Source: Sporosarcina sp. ZBG7A | Lineage (GTDB): Bacteria; Bacillota; Bacilli; Bacillales_A; Planococcaceae | Assembly (NCBI RefSeq): GCF_000813425.1 | Contig: NZ_JWIB01000015.1 | Span: 1 to 64,000, forward strand | Reading direction: 5' to 3' | DNA: 64,000 nt | Part shown: positions 1 through 8,620 of the stretch, piece after piece | How the letters are laid out: the number at the start of each line of letters is the position of its first letter | Position numbering within the stretch: the first letter of the stretch is position 1 | The notes under the pieces: generated by a model | Database searches by the model: none | Told to the model about the DNA's origin: nothing | What the model saw: only the letters and a program-made list of their open reading frames with translations | Program-made: the position numbers and the translations under genes

Positions 1-22
1 AGGACGTTGCCGGGCAATTTGG

Positions 23-61
23 AAAGCGAGTCAAGGAATTTATTCCTTGACTCGCTTTTTT
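23..61 (+). terminator. Rho-independent terminator of an upstream gene
   Basis: A 16-bp near-perfect inverted repeat (23-38 with 43-58) is followed by a T-run. It ends a transcript whose gene lies to the left of the window. Confidence 0.8.
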
Positions 62-135
62 ATTATCCACTTGTAGTATATGATGATAGAAAAAGGAATG
101 TCCCGGCATATACTATATGAAAAAGGAGTCTGTGA

Positions 136-954
136 ATGAATACAGGATTGCGTGTGCTACGACGATTTGTAAAAGAACGATTCTTTGATCAGGCTGCTCA
201 AACTGCTTATTACTTATTGTTATCGATGTTGCCATTTTTTATTTTCGTCATCTCGTTACTGAATTTGTTTCCTGTTAATGAAGAAATTTTGTTTCGATTT
301 TTACGTCCGTTCATTCCCGAGCAATCATTTCAACTAATTGAAGACAATGTCCGTGAAGTCTTACGAAATGGTAAGGGCAAATGGCTATATTTCAGTTTAG
401 CAGGGGCTTTCTGGTTATCGTCTGTCACGGTACAATCTTTAGCGCGTTCACTTGACTTAGCGAATGGGTATATACGTAGAAGAGGATATTGGTTATCGTT
501 ATTTCGTGATCTTGGCGTTACATTATTGTTCATGTTCGTTGTACCACTCTCGATAGTACTTCCTTTTATTGAAAATATTCTTCATCAAGTAATTGCTTAT
601 TATGATCGAATCGATGATTGGCAAGGATGGCTATTTTTGTGGCCAAAAATAAAATGGGGGCTAGGCACGTTGTTTTTGTTTGCCTTTTTCCTACTCTTCT
701 ATAAAATTGTTCCAAGTGGGAAAGTATTGTTTCGGCAGGCCATTCCAGGTGCGTTACTCTCGACGATTGGGTGGCAACTGTTTTCTTATTTGTTTGGTGG
801 ATGGGTGACAGCCGTGGATTATACACGGTTATATGGTCAGTTAGCTGGAATCATTATGCTCGTGATTTGGTTTTACATGACCGCCGTCATCATCTTAATT
901 TCTGGGCTGTTGAATGCAGAATGGAGTAAGTCAAAAAAGAAGGAAGTGGGATAG
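136..954 (+). CDS. YihY/BrkB family inner-membrane protein
   Basis: 272 residues with about six hydrophobic membrane segments. The N-terminal run around FFDQAAQTAYYLLLS and the C-terminal LYGQLAGIIMLVIWFYMTA are hallmarks of the YihY/BrkB family, once mis-named ribonuclease BN. Members are thought to be membrane transport or envelope proteins, but no substrate is established. Length is normal for the family. An AAGGAG site lies 7 nt before the ATG. The stop directly abuts the response-regulator gene that follows, so it is probably co-transcribed with the two-component pair. Family call secure, function unknown. Confidence 0.9.
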   Translation: MNTGLRVLRRFVKERFFDQAAQTAYYLLLSMLPFFIFVISLLNLFPVNEEILFRFLRPFIPEQSFQLIEDNVREVLRNGKGKWLYFSLAGAFWLSSVTVQSLARSLDLANGYIRRRGYWLSLFRDLGVTLLFMFVVPLSIVLPFIENILHQVIAYYDRIDDWQGWLFLWPKIKWGLGTLFLFAFFLLFYKIVPSGKVLFRQAIPGALLSTIGWQLFSYLFGGWVTAVDYTRLYGQLAGIIMLVIWFYMTAVIILISGLLNAEWSKSKKKEVG

Positions 955-1632
955 ATGCTAACGATTTTGGTGGTCGATGATGACCCGAATATTTTAGAGC
1001 TGGTACGAATTACATTATCCGCAGCCAGCTATACAGTGATGAAAGCGAAAAACGGAAGGGAAGCACTTGAACTTATGGAACAAGAGGTACCGGATCTTGC
1101 GGTAGTCGATGTCATGATGCCGGAGATGGACGGTTATACGCTCACGAGGAAACTGCGATCGGATTGGGATATTCCTGTTCTCCTTCTTACTGCAAAAGGG
1201 GAACTAGAGGATAAGGAAAAGGGATTTCTAGCGGGATCGGATGACTATCTTGTGAAGCCATTTGAGCCGAAAGAATTGCTGTTTCGAATTCGTGCCATCC
1301 TACGACGTTATGATAAAGCGGTGGATGTCTTTATCCAAGCCGGACCGTTGTCTATTAATCGTCAAACGTATGAAGTGTCTATTGGAAAAAAAGTATTGCT
1401 CCTGCCTTTGAAGGAGTTTGAGCTGTTGTCTGTCCTTGCATCACGCCCGAATCAGGTATTTACTCGGGAGGTATTGTTGGATCGGGTGTGGGGATTCGAT
1501 TACGAAGGTGACGAGCAGACGCTGAACGTTCATATTAAGCGTTTGAGGGACAAGCTGGAAGGATTGCCAGAGCAAGTGAGTATCGTGACGGTTCGTGGGG
1601 TCGGCTATAAGCTGGACACGAGTGCGATATGA
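955..1632 (+). CDS. OmpR/PhoB-family response regulator
   Basis: 225 residues. The receiver domain (about 3-115) has the acidic pair D8/D9, the phospho-acceptor D52 in VVDVMMPEMDG, the LLLTAKG switch Thr and the Lys of LVKPFEP. A winged-helix DNA-binding domain occupies about 130-223, with the conserved VWGFDYEGDEQTLNVHIKRL region. It starts at the base after the yihY-like stop and its last codons overlap the start of the kinase gene by 4 bp, so translation of the pair is coupled. The stimulus and regulon cannot be read from the sequence. Confidence 0.93.
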   Translation: MLTILVVDDDPNILELVRITLSAASYTVMKAKNGREALELMEQEVPDLAVVDVMMPEMDGYTLTRKLRSDWDIPVLLLTAKGELEDKEKGFLAGSDDYLVKPFEPKELLFRIRAILRRYDKAVDVFIQAGPLSINRQTYEVSIGKKVLLLPLKEFELLSVLASRPNQVFTREVLLDRVWGFDYEGDEQTLNVHIKRLRDKLEGLPEQVSIVTVRGVGYKLDTSAI

Positions 1633-3008
1633 AATCACTCTATGGAAAGTTTCTGCTGTATACGGCAGGAATCATGGTGTTCAGTGGACTTACAGCGTTT
1701 CTGGCGGTTAACACGTATTATCATCGGAATTTAAAAGATTCGAATGATGAAAAAAATATGAATATCGTTCGTCAACTTGCGAACTATATTGAAGAAACAA
1801 CGCCGGAAGAATTGGATCTTTACTTGAAAACGCAAGCGTCAGCAGGATATAAACTATTGCTTGTAAGTGACGATTTAGAAGGTCGACGTTACGGTCAATC
1901 ATTCCGACTGGATAACTTAAAAGAAAAAGATGTGAAGTCCGTCCTTAATGGCGGAGACTATCACGGCATGAAAAACTTCCCCACAGAAACATTCGTTACG
2001 GGCTTCTTTTCGGATGAAACCGCGAATACAGTCGGCGTCCCATTCACATATAGGGGTAAAGAGTATGCCCTGTTTTTACGTCCAGACATCAAGTTGCTCT
2101 TTACAGAAGTCCATTACTTACTGGGTGGTATGGTCATTGTGATGGCCATAGCGAGCCTACTTGCGATGTTAATAGTAGCGAAGCGGCTGATTCATCCAAT
2201 CACCCAGCTGACGCTTGCAACGAAAAAGGTCGGGAAAGAAGAATTCAGTGGCATCTTACCAATTCATCAGCAAGACGAAATTGGACAGTTGGCTGAAAGC
2301 TTTCAGAAAATGACTAAGCGTCTTAAAGAGAATGACTTGATCCGCAAGAAGTTCATAAGTGATGTATCTCACGACTTCCAATCACCGCTATTAAACATTA
2401 AAGGATATGCAGGGCTGCTGATGGATGAGACCCTGCCTAACGAAGAGCGTGCGGGGTATGCGAAGGTCATTCAGGCTGAGACGGATCGATTATCTTCTTT
2501 GACAAAACAATTGTTATTATTAACATCACTCGATCAGATGATGAGTCCCTTGAAGCCTGTTACGTATGATGTGAGTGAGCAGTTGAGAGACACAGTCCGC
2601 AAATATCGTTGGCTTCTTGAAGAAAAACAAATCTCACTTTCTATGGAGATTGAGGATTCAGAGCTAACTGGAGATCCTGCGTTCCTTGAAAAAGTATGGG
2701 AGAACTTATTGTCCAATGCGCTGAAGTATACGCCGGATTATGGAACAATCGAAGTCTCTTTAGTATCTACAGAACACTCCATAACTGTACAAATTGGTGA
2801 TTCAGGGATTGGCATAGCGGAAGAAAATCTTGCTCACATTTTTAATCGGTTTTATCGGGAAGACGATTCGCGTACAATTGCAGCAGAAGGAACGGGGCTG
2901 GGATTGTCGATTGTCCAGCAAGTGACAGAGTTGCATAATGGGACGATTACCGTAACAAGTGAAAAGGGGAAGGGGACAGTCTTCATCGTGACCTTACCGA
3001 AATTGTAA
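1629..3008 (+). CDS. Sensor histidine kinase (partner of the 955-1632 regulator)
   Basis: 459 residues: TM1 about 9-29, an extracytoplasmic sensor region of about 130 residues, TM2 about 160-185, HAMP about 190-240, HisKA with phospho-acceptor H248, and an HATPase domain with an N-box (ENLLSNALKYTP) and glycine boxes (GDSGIGI, GTGLGLSIV). The H-box reads SHDFQSPL, where most of this family has SHELRTPL. That variant occurs in other Bacillales kinases, and all catalytic features are kept. Overlaps the regulator by 4 bp. The signal is unknown. Confidence 0.93.
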   Translation: MKSLYGKFLLYTAGIMVFSGLTAFLAVNTYYHRNLKDSNDEKNMNIVRQLANYIEETTPEELDLYLKTQASAGYKLLLVSDDLEGRRYGQSFRLDNLKEKDVKSVLNGGDYHGMKNFPTETFVTGFFSDETANTVGVPFTYRGKEYALFLRPDIKLLFTEVHYLLGGMVIVMAIASLLAMLIVAKRLIHPITQLTLATKKVGKEEFSGILPIHQQDEIGQLAESFQKMTKRLKENDLIRKKFISDVSHDFQSPLLNIKGYAGLLMDETLPNEERAGYAKVIQAETDRLSSLTKQLLLLTSLDQMMSPLKPVTYDVSEQLRDTVRKYRWLLEEKQISLSMEIEDSELTGDPAFLEKVWENLLSNALKYTPDYGTIEVSLVSTEHSITVQIGDSGIGIAEENLAHIFNRFYREDDSRTIAAEGTGLGLSIVQQVTELHNGTITVTSEKGKGTVFIVTLPKL

Positions 3009-3081
3009 TGTCTTGTACATGTTGCGTTCATGTTGAGATTGTATGATTAAGATAATCAGAACGATACAGGAGGAATTCAAC

Positions 3082-3480
3082 ATGCAGGAAAAATGGAGTA
3101 TACGTTTAATCCGAATTGCAGCGATATTTGGCTTGGTCGGAACTGTGCTTGGTTCACATATGGCGGGTTCAGGGTCATATGCGTTTAAACCGATACACGC
3201 ACACATTTTACTCGTGGGCTGGTTATCCGTCTTTTCATGGGGCGTGTTTTATAAAATTTGCCGCGTCCGTGCAACAAAACTCGTGGCAGTTCACGGTTGG
3301 ACAGCGATTATTGGATCAATTGGATTGACTACGGGTATGTGGCTCCAGTTCATTCAACCCTTTAATATTAATGAAACGTTTTCGCTTGTCTTTTATATTG
3401 TAGGTGGAACGATTCTGTTGCTCGCATTTGCGCTATTCGTTTTAATGACGTTTCTTGTGGAACGTACAGAGAAACGATAA
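3082..3480 (+). CDS. Small four-helix membrane protein, haem-copper-oxidase-subunit-I-like
   Basis: About 132 residues from the ATG at 3082, chosen because AGGAGG lies 8 nt before it; in-frame codons extend upstream to 3043 but carry no site. Four predicted helices. Histidines fall in GSHMAG, HAHILLVGW and VHGW contexts, which resemble haem-ligand helices of cytochrome oxidase subunit I/NnrS-like proteins. It is far too short to be a complete oxidase. The resemblance is by eye; a haem-binding role is inference. It follows the two-component operon by about 70 bp and may be a target or an independent gene. Confidence 0.65.
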   Translation: MQEKWSIRLIRIAAIFGLVGTVLGSHMAGSGSYAFKPIHAHILLVGWLSVFSWGVFYKICRVRATKLVAVHGWTAIIGSIGLTTGMWLQFIQPFNINETFSLVFYIVGGTILLLAFALFVLMTFLVERTEKR

Positions 3481-3494
3481 GTGATTTAATCTAG

Positions 3495-3521
3495 CCGCTC
3501 CTAATTGTAGGGGCGGTTTTT
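3495..3521 (+). terminator. Terminator after the small membrane protein
   Basis: 8-bp stem CCGCTCCT/AGGGGCGG with a 6-nt loop, then TTTTT. Confidence 0.75.
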
Positions 3522-3593
3522 CAGTGCGAATAGATGAGCACTTGCTTGAAATTGACGAAGCGCTCCATCCCATGAGCTACCCGATTCCTTATA

Positions 3594-3640
3594 TTAAAAA
3601 ACCAGCGAATCTGCCACTAGTTAGTGACAAACTCGCTGGT
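3594..3640 (-). terminator. Terminator of the acetate symporter operon
   Basis: 8-bp stem ACCAGCGA/TCGCTGGT. Read on the minus strand it is followed by a T-run, 30 bp beyond the symporter stop. Confidence 0.7.
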
Positions 3641-3671
3641 CTTCAACTATTAATTCAAATACGCTCTTGCT

Positions 3672-5213
3672 TCACAACCCACGATAACCAGTTTCCGCTT
3701 TGAAACGGACCTCTGCATACGAAACTTCAGCTTCTTCATGACGTTTTGCACCAACATATGTCCCGATGATAGCTGCTAAGAATCCAGCTGGAATCGAGAT
3801 GATTGCCGGATTCACGAATGGGAAGAGTGGATCTCCCACGAAGAATGCAGCTCCTGGAACTGGATTAATGACGTTAGGACTGACCGCAACTAGTACGAGT
3901 GCTGTGATCAACCCCGTCAGCATGGATGCAACTGCACCTGTCGTATTGAACTTGCGCCAGTAGATTGTTAACAAGATCGTAGGTACGTTTGCGGATGCTG
4001 CAATACAGAATGCAAGGGACACAAGGAACGCTACATTCAGTTTTTCAGAACCAAGTGCCAGTAAGATAGAGACAATACCAACACTGATTGCAGCGATACG
4101 AGCCGCTTTCACTTGCTGCTTCTCGGTTACTTTGCCTTTCATGATAATTTCAGCATAAAGGTCATGGGCTATGGCAGAAGCACCCGATAACACGAGCCCT
4201 GCGACTACAGCAAGAATCGTTGCAAACGCAACCGCTGCGACGAATGACTCCAATGCATCGCCACCTAGTACGCCTGCTAGCATCGGTGCAGCCATGTTAC
4301 CTGCTGCGTTCTCTGCAATGATTGCCTTCGACCCTACGAACTTCGCAGCACCAAATCCGAGGAAAATCGTCAATACGTAGAAAATCCCGATAATCCATAC
4401 TGCATAGACAACTGACGAACGTGCAGTCTTTGCATCTTTTACCGTAAAGAAGCGCATCAAAATGTGAGGAAGCCCGGCAGTTCCTAACACCAGAGCAAGC
4501 AACACGGAAATTAAACCAATCGGATCTTTATAAACAACCCCTGAATGCAGGAAGGACTCGCCGTGGTCGGTCGCAGTCCGCATAACATCGAACATACCAA
4601 CAAAGTTAAAGTTGAATTTCATCAGCACAAGGAAAGAAATCACGATTGTTCCAATCATGAGTAAGATTGCTTTAACGATCTGAACCCAGCTAGTAGCTGT
4701 CATCCCGCCGAACAGCACGTAAATGAGCATCATAATTCCTACGATCATAACAGAGATCCAATAGTCAATTCCAAACAATAACTTGATCAGCGCGCCTGCA
4801 CCGACGAGTTGAGCGAGCATGTAAAAGAGTACAATTGTGATCGTATTCAGCGCTGCAGCCCCTCGTACTTTCTTTGCGCCAAACCGTGAACCGATCATAT
4901 CGGCCATAGTATATTTGCCGAGATTTCGAAGAGGCTCGGCAATTAAGAACAACACAACAAGGTATGCTGTGAGGAATCCGACACTGTAGTAAAACCCATC
5001 AAATCCATTCAATGAAATCGCACCGGCAATTCCAAGGAATGAAGCAGCAGACAAATAGTCGCCTGCAATGGCCATACCGTTTTGCCAGCCAGTCAGTGAA
5101 CCACCTGCGGTATAAAAATCACTGGCAGTCTGCGTTTGTTTCGCAGCCCAGTACGTAATATAGAGTGTCAATAAAATTACAGCAAAAAAGATTGCGATGG
5201 AAATGAAGCTCAT
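3672..5213 (-). CDS. actP: Cation/acetate symporter (ActP/YwcA-like, sodium:solute symporter family)
   Basis: 513 residues with about 13 membrane segments. The family pattern is clear, for example the N-terminal SDFYTAGGSLTGWQNGMA, the GMTATSWVQIVKA helix and LVLSGASAIAHDLYAE. ActP-type carriers import acetate and other short monocarboxylates with Na+ in the cytoplasmic membrane. The start has GGGGGA 8 nt upstream. Located 14 bp after a DUF485 gene, the usual partner of this permease, and closed by a terminator at 3594-3640. Length is typical. A closely related pyruvate or propionate carrier cannot be excluded. Confidence 0.9.
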   Translation of the reverse strand: MSFISIAIFFAVILLTLYITYWAAKQTQTASDFYTAGGSLTGWQNGMAIAGDYLSAASFLGIAGAISLNGFDGFYYSVGFLTAYLVVLFLIAEPLRNLGKYTMADMIGSRFGAKKVRGAAALNTITIVLFYMLAQLVGAGALIKLLFGIDYWISVMIVGIMMLIYVLFGGMTATSWVQIVKAILLMIGTIVISFLVLMKFNFNFVGMFDVMRTATDHGESFLHSGVVYKDPIGLISVLLALVLGTAGLPHILMRFFTVKDAKTARSSVVYAVWIIGIFYVLTIFLGFGAAKFVGSKAIIAENAAGNMAAPMLAGVLGGDALESFVAAVAFATILAVVAGLVLSGASAIAHDLYAEIIMKGKVTEKQQVKAARIAAISVGIVSILLALGSEKLNVAFLVSLAFCIAASANVPTILLTIYWRKFNTTGAVASMLTGLITALVLVAVSPNVINPVPGAAFFVGDPLFPFVNPAIISIPAGFLAAIIGTYVGAKRHEEAEVSYAEVRFKAETGYRGL

Positions 5214-5227
5214 AAACGGAATCCCCC

Positions 5228-5590
5228 TTAGTCTCTAACGTGTTTTTTGATAATCTGTTCAACATCTTTATCGAAATCACGTGCTTTTTTTACATAGATC
5301 TGAGTAAACACCCATACCATCACAAACAATCCGAACGCATACACCCATGTCCATGTCATCCAGCCAATGGCCCGCGTTTCTAAAATGGATGTGTATCCTG
5401 TCAAAATAGGCAGCAAGAGATAAATCGCAAAAAATGCAATAACATAGGGTGTCAAAAAGCGATTCTTCTTTTTGACCAGAAGCTTAAACTCAGGAGTTTC
5501 AATAATTCGTTCATAATCTAACTTCCCATCATTCGTGCGTGGCAGATCAGGTTCTCTGCGCAACTCCGATTCTTTCAACTCGATTGTCAA
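5228..5590 (-). CDS. DUF485 membrane protein, partner of the acetate symporter
   Basis: 120 residues, TTG start preceded by a G-rich ribosome binding site. Two membrane segments (about 48-70 and 80-103) followed by a basic/acidic tail, matching the DUF485 family that is almost always co-transcribed upstream of ActP-type symporters. The family is proposed to be a small accessory subunit; its mechanism is unknown. The first 40 residues are soluble and charged, longer than in enterobacterial YjcH but usual in Bacillales. Confidence 0.85.
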   Translation of the reverse strand: MTIELKESELRREPDLPRTNDGKLDYERIIETPEFKLLVKKKNRFLTPYVIAFFAIYLLLPILTGYTSILETRAIGWMTWTWVYAFGLFVMVWVFTQIYVKKARDFDKDVEQIIKKHVRD

Positions 5591-5772
5591 TTCCCCATCC
5601 CCTTTACGGATTCGTTCGAATTAGTTGGATTTCTTTGAAACTCATCCCCCAATGAATTCCAAACAGTGAATCACCTTCCAATAATCCTGTTTGTCCAACG
5701 TATCAAATAGACAGAAAATAAGCAATATTATTTTTAAATAAGATAATAAGTCGTCATTAAATAACTACATTC

Positions 5773-5810
5773 AAAAACCGTGAATGCCTAAGTGAAAGGC
5801 AACCACGGTT
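5773..5810 (-). terminator. Terminator of the ABC exporter/lipoprotein operon
   Basis: 7-bp outer stem AACCGTG/CACGGTT with an inner GCCT/AGGC pair; on the minus strand a T-run follows. It lies 40 bp past the lipoprotein stop. Confidence 0.65.
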
Positions 5811-5852
5811 CTATACATACAATGACTCATTCAAATCAGACCATTTGTTTTG

Positions 5853-6551
5853 TTAAGTATCTGTGGGACGGAAGGTGATTAACGAAGTGTCGGTTACACG
5901 GAGCCACTGACCCTCTTTCAGTTTCACGGTACTTTCCGTACGACCAATCGTTCCGCCGATCAACTCATAGAGAATGGAATCCTTTTCTTTCTCAAGAATT
6001 TGTAAATAACCGTAGCCTTGGTCCAAGGAAATCGTATAGGTTCCTGCCTTAATATCTGTCCCTACTTCCCATACGCCAGCAGTCAGGTCAGTATTCGGGG
6101 ATGTGGGCGCGGTGAAAATATTGATAGAATCATACCCTCCATCCGCTCGCACTGTATAAGATTCTTCCACAGACACTGTCAGGCTTGTAGCACCTGCATA
6201 ATCCCCAACAATCTCCCGCAAAATTTGCTCTCCTTTGGAATCGAAAATAGAAATATTACCAGTAGGGTAGCCTGTAATCATATAACGCCCAGTCTTTAGT
6301 TTCAATTCTTCCCCTGTCTTAGGGACAACTGGAACTGATACAGCCTCAGCTCCCGGATTGCTGCGATCCACAGTCGTAAAGATTGCAGGATTCACAGGAT
6401 TGATCAATTCATCTTTTTCATCACCTGTCAGCTCGAAGTTCTGCTCATATCGAACTGTTGGCTCAGACGTTGAAATTTGTTTAGCCTGACAACCTGACAA
6501 AAGCAGCCATACAAATACCAGCATGCCGCCATTACGAATAATATTTTTCAT
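5853..6551 (-). CDS. Lipoprotein with two beta-rich repeats, last gene of an ABC exporter operon
   Basis: 232 residues. Signal peptide with lipobox LLSGC (acceptor C21), so it is anchored on the outer face of the membrane. Two related C-terminal halves (about 84-150 and 155-228), each with a GxYxI...I...I pattern; the second contains WEVGTDIKAGTYTIS, a motif seen in many secreted Bacillales proteins of unknown role. Its start overlaps the end of the ATPase gene by 20 bp, so expression is coupled to the transporter. It may be an accessory or immunity-type partner of the exporter; that is inference. Confidence 0.7.
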   Translation of the reverse strand: MKNIIRNGGMLVFVWLLLSGCQAKQISTSEPTVRYEQNFELTGDEKDELINPVNPAIFTTVDRSNPGAEAVSVPVVPKTGEELKLKTGRYMITGYPTGNISIFDSKGEQILREIVGDYAGATSLTVSVEESYTVRADGGYDSINIFTAPTSPNTDLTAGVWEVGTDIKAGTYTISLDQGYGYLQILEKEKDSILYELIGGTIGRTESTVKLKEGQWLRVTDTSLITFRPTDT

Positions 6552-7422
6552 AATACTCCACCGTCCCGAGTGGCCCTACCGTCAGATTATGTCCAAACTG
6601 ACCAAGTATCTGCTCAACCCACCGCGTTTGTTCCGGTAAGGTTAGACCGTCCAGCGGTATACAGAGTAAATGCTCTGCGATGTACACGTGTGCAGCAGGA
6701 AGTTCAACCGTCGTCTTCAGTTCATCATAACCAACTGGGTTCAGCTCTACCTTTAAATAGATGTCGCGATCTTCTGTGAAACGCTGTTCATGGACGATTT
6801 TACCTTCTTTTAAGAAGATAACTCGATCTGCATAAAGGTCGAGATTTTCCAATAAATGCGATGCGACGAAAATTAGTTTGCCTTTACTTTTCATTTCCGA
6901 CAAACAATCTGAAATCAGTGCAACGTTCGTAACGTCGAGCCCATTCATCACCTCATCCATCAGCATTACAGTTGTATCTGATGCCATCATCATCGCAAAG
7001 CAGAGCCGCTGACGCATTCCGAGTGAATACGTTTTTGTTTTCTTCTTCACATAATGGGTCATCTGAAGTTTGTCGATAATGGCGGGGACATGTTTTGACG
7101 AGCCGTTCCACATCGATGCATACAGATTCAAGTGAGCGGTGCCAGAGAGTTCATCAAACAAATCCTTCTGTTCAGGAAATGTGGTTAATAGTTTATGGAT
7201 CAGGACCTCTTCCTTCTCATTCCGATACGTATATTTCCCGTCAATAAGCACCCGTCCGGAATCAGGTTTCGTATAATTCGCGATAATATTGAATAGTGTC
7301 GTCTTTCCTGTTCCGTTCGGTGCTGCAACTCCGATGATCTCTCCCTTTTCAGCGGTGAAATTCAAGTGATCCAGTACGATTTTATCCTGATAGGAAATTG
7401 ATAGATCTGATAGTTTTAGCAA
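6532..7422 (-). CDS. ABC transporter ATP-binding protein
   Basis: About 296 residues. Walker A reads APNGTGKTT, with Ala in place of the usual first Gly; the signature is SLGMRQRL (the GMRQ variant common in this exporter subclass); Walker B is VMLMDE and the H-loop His sits in SHLLEN. The C-terminal 90 residues are a family-specific tail. I place the start at TTG 7422, which has GGAGG 7 nt upstream; the ATG at 7428 is only 1 nt from that site. Pairs with the two permeases immediately upstream. Substrate unknown; such sets export peptides or provide bacteriocin resistance. Confidence 0.87.
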   Translation of the reverse strand: MLKLSDLSISYQDKIVLDHLNFTAEKGEIIGVAAPNGTGKTTLFNIIANYTKPDSGRVLIDGKYTYRNEKEEVLIHKLLTTFPEQKDLFDELSGTAHLNLYASMWNGSSKHVPAIIDKLQMTHYVKKKTKTYSLGMRQRLCFAMMMASDTTVMLMDEVMNGLDVTNVALISDCLSEMKSKGKLIFVASHLLENLDLYADRVIFLKEGKIVHEQRFTEDRDIYLKVELNPVGYDELKTTVELPAAHVYIAEHLLCIPLDGLTLPEQTRWVEQILGQFGHNLTVGPLGTVEYYEKYYS

Positions 7423-7438
7423 GGTCATCCCTCCTGTT

Positions 7439-8593
7439 TTAGTTCTGCTTACCGGGTGCTAATGGATGTGGGGTGTACTGTAGTTTTGTCTTCATGTATA
7501 GCACGGCCATCATTACGAGTGATAACCCAGCGAACCACGAGAGTGCGCGCAGATAGTCCGTAGATGCGCTATCGTACCTCATCGCAGCCTCTCCGCTTAG
7601 AACAGCACCGATATCGATCATAGCAAGAGGACGTAGCCAGCTCGCATCGATTCCTGCTGAAAGAAGAAGGGTGGGCAGCAGCAGTAGGAAAACGATGGAT
7701 AAAACCGTTGCGTACATATTTTTGGTTAGACTGCTTACTAAAATAGAAGCAACTAATAACAGAAAACTGATGAGCAGAAATGCTAGAAGCTGCAAAAGTA
7801 CATAGTGAACAGTCGACACCGCAGAAAAATTACCGCCTGAATAGAGAAGGACTGGTGAAGTAAAGCTGCCCCAACCAGTTTTCAATGCTACATACACACT
7901 ACCAATTCCAATCCCTGCAGCGAGGAAAACGAAAATTTGACCTAGGTGAATTCCCACTTTACTGAAAATTTTCTGCAAAAATGAAACAGGCAGTCCGTTC
8001 ATGACGGAGCGATTCTGCTGATCATGCAATAGCATACTGCTGCCGATCAGCAGGACAAGGAGACTGAATGGTAAACCGCTGATTGTATCGAGCGCAGCAG
8101 GTATGTAATTGCTTGCTACAAACGGATTGGGAACGATGGAGACATTATGCTTCTTATAATAGTTCAGCAAAGCCACTTCTTTATGGATCTCTTCTTTTGA
8201 GAAAATGTAGTTTGGATGAATTCCTTTGTTTCCAGCATCGTGTAATTCGAGCCGCAGTTCATTAAGCCGGAGCCCATCCGCAATGTATGAGTCGTTTTCT
8301 TCTTCATCCCAAAGGTAGAATCGTTGCATATTGATGAGAGAGGCTTGCTCAGTAAGATTATCGTAAATCTCCTGCCCCTCTTTCGTCGCTCGCATCTCCT
8401 CAGGGAAGGCTTTGAAGATTGAGTGGAATTGCTCTGCCTCTACGTTTTTCTGGTCTTGCAGCGTTTCGATATCAGTTTGACTGTACTGCAAAAAGTAAAT
8501 CGGGAAAAACAGGATAACTGCCATTCCGAGTAGCCAATTCTTTCGATTGTGTAGCAACATCTTTGTTTCAAATAGGAGGTAGTTCCATCTCAT
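7439..8593 (-). CDS. ABC transporter permease
   Basis: 384 residues: one N-terminal helix (about 19-35), an extracytoplasmic domain of about 130 residues rich in acidic residues, then five to six clustered helices. This is the ABC-2 type exporter topology. It is similar in layout to the next permease at 8621, so the pair probably forms a heterodimer with the ATPase encoded 16 bp downstream. Substrate not determinable from sequence. Confidence 0.8.
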   Translation of the reverse strand: MRWNYLLFETKMLLHNRKNWLLGMAVILFFPIYFLQYSQTDIETLQDQKNVEAEQFHSIFKAFPEEMRATKEGQEIYDNLTEQASLINMQRFYLWDEEENDSYIADGLRLNELRLELHDAGNKGIHPNYIFSKEEIHKEVALLNYYKKHNVSIVPNPFVASNYIPAALDTISGLPFSLLVLLIGSSMLLHDQQNRSVMNGLPVSFLQKIFSKVGIHLGQIFVFLAAGIGIGSVYVALKTGWGSFTSPVLLYSGGNFSAVSTVHYVLLQLLAFLLISFLLLVASILVSSLTKNMYATVLSIVFLLLLPTLLLSAGIDASWLRPLAMIDIGAVLSGEAAMRYDSASTDYLRALSWFAGLSLVMMAVLYMKTKLQYTPHPLAPGKQN

Positions 8594-8620
8594 AGTTTGC
8601 TCATTCCTTATCAGATGATT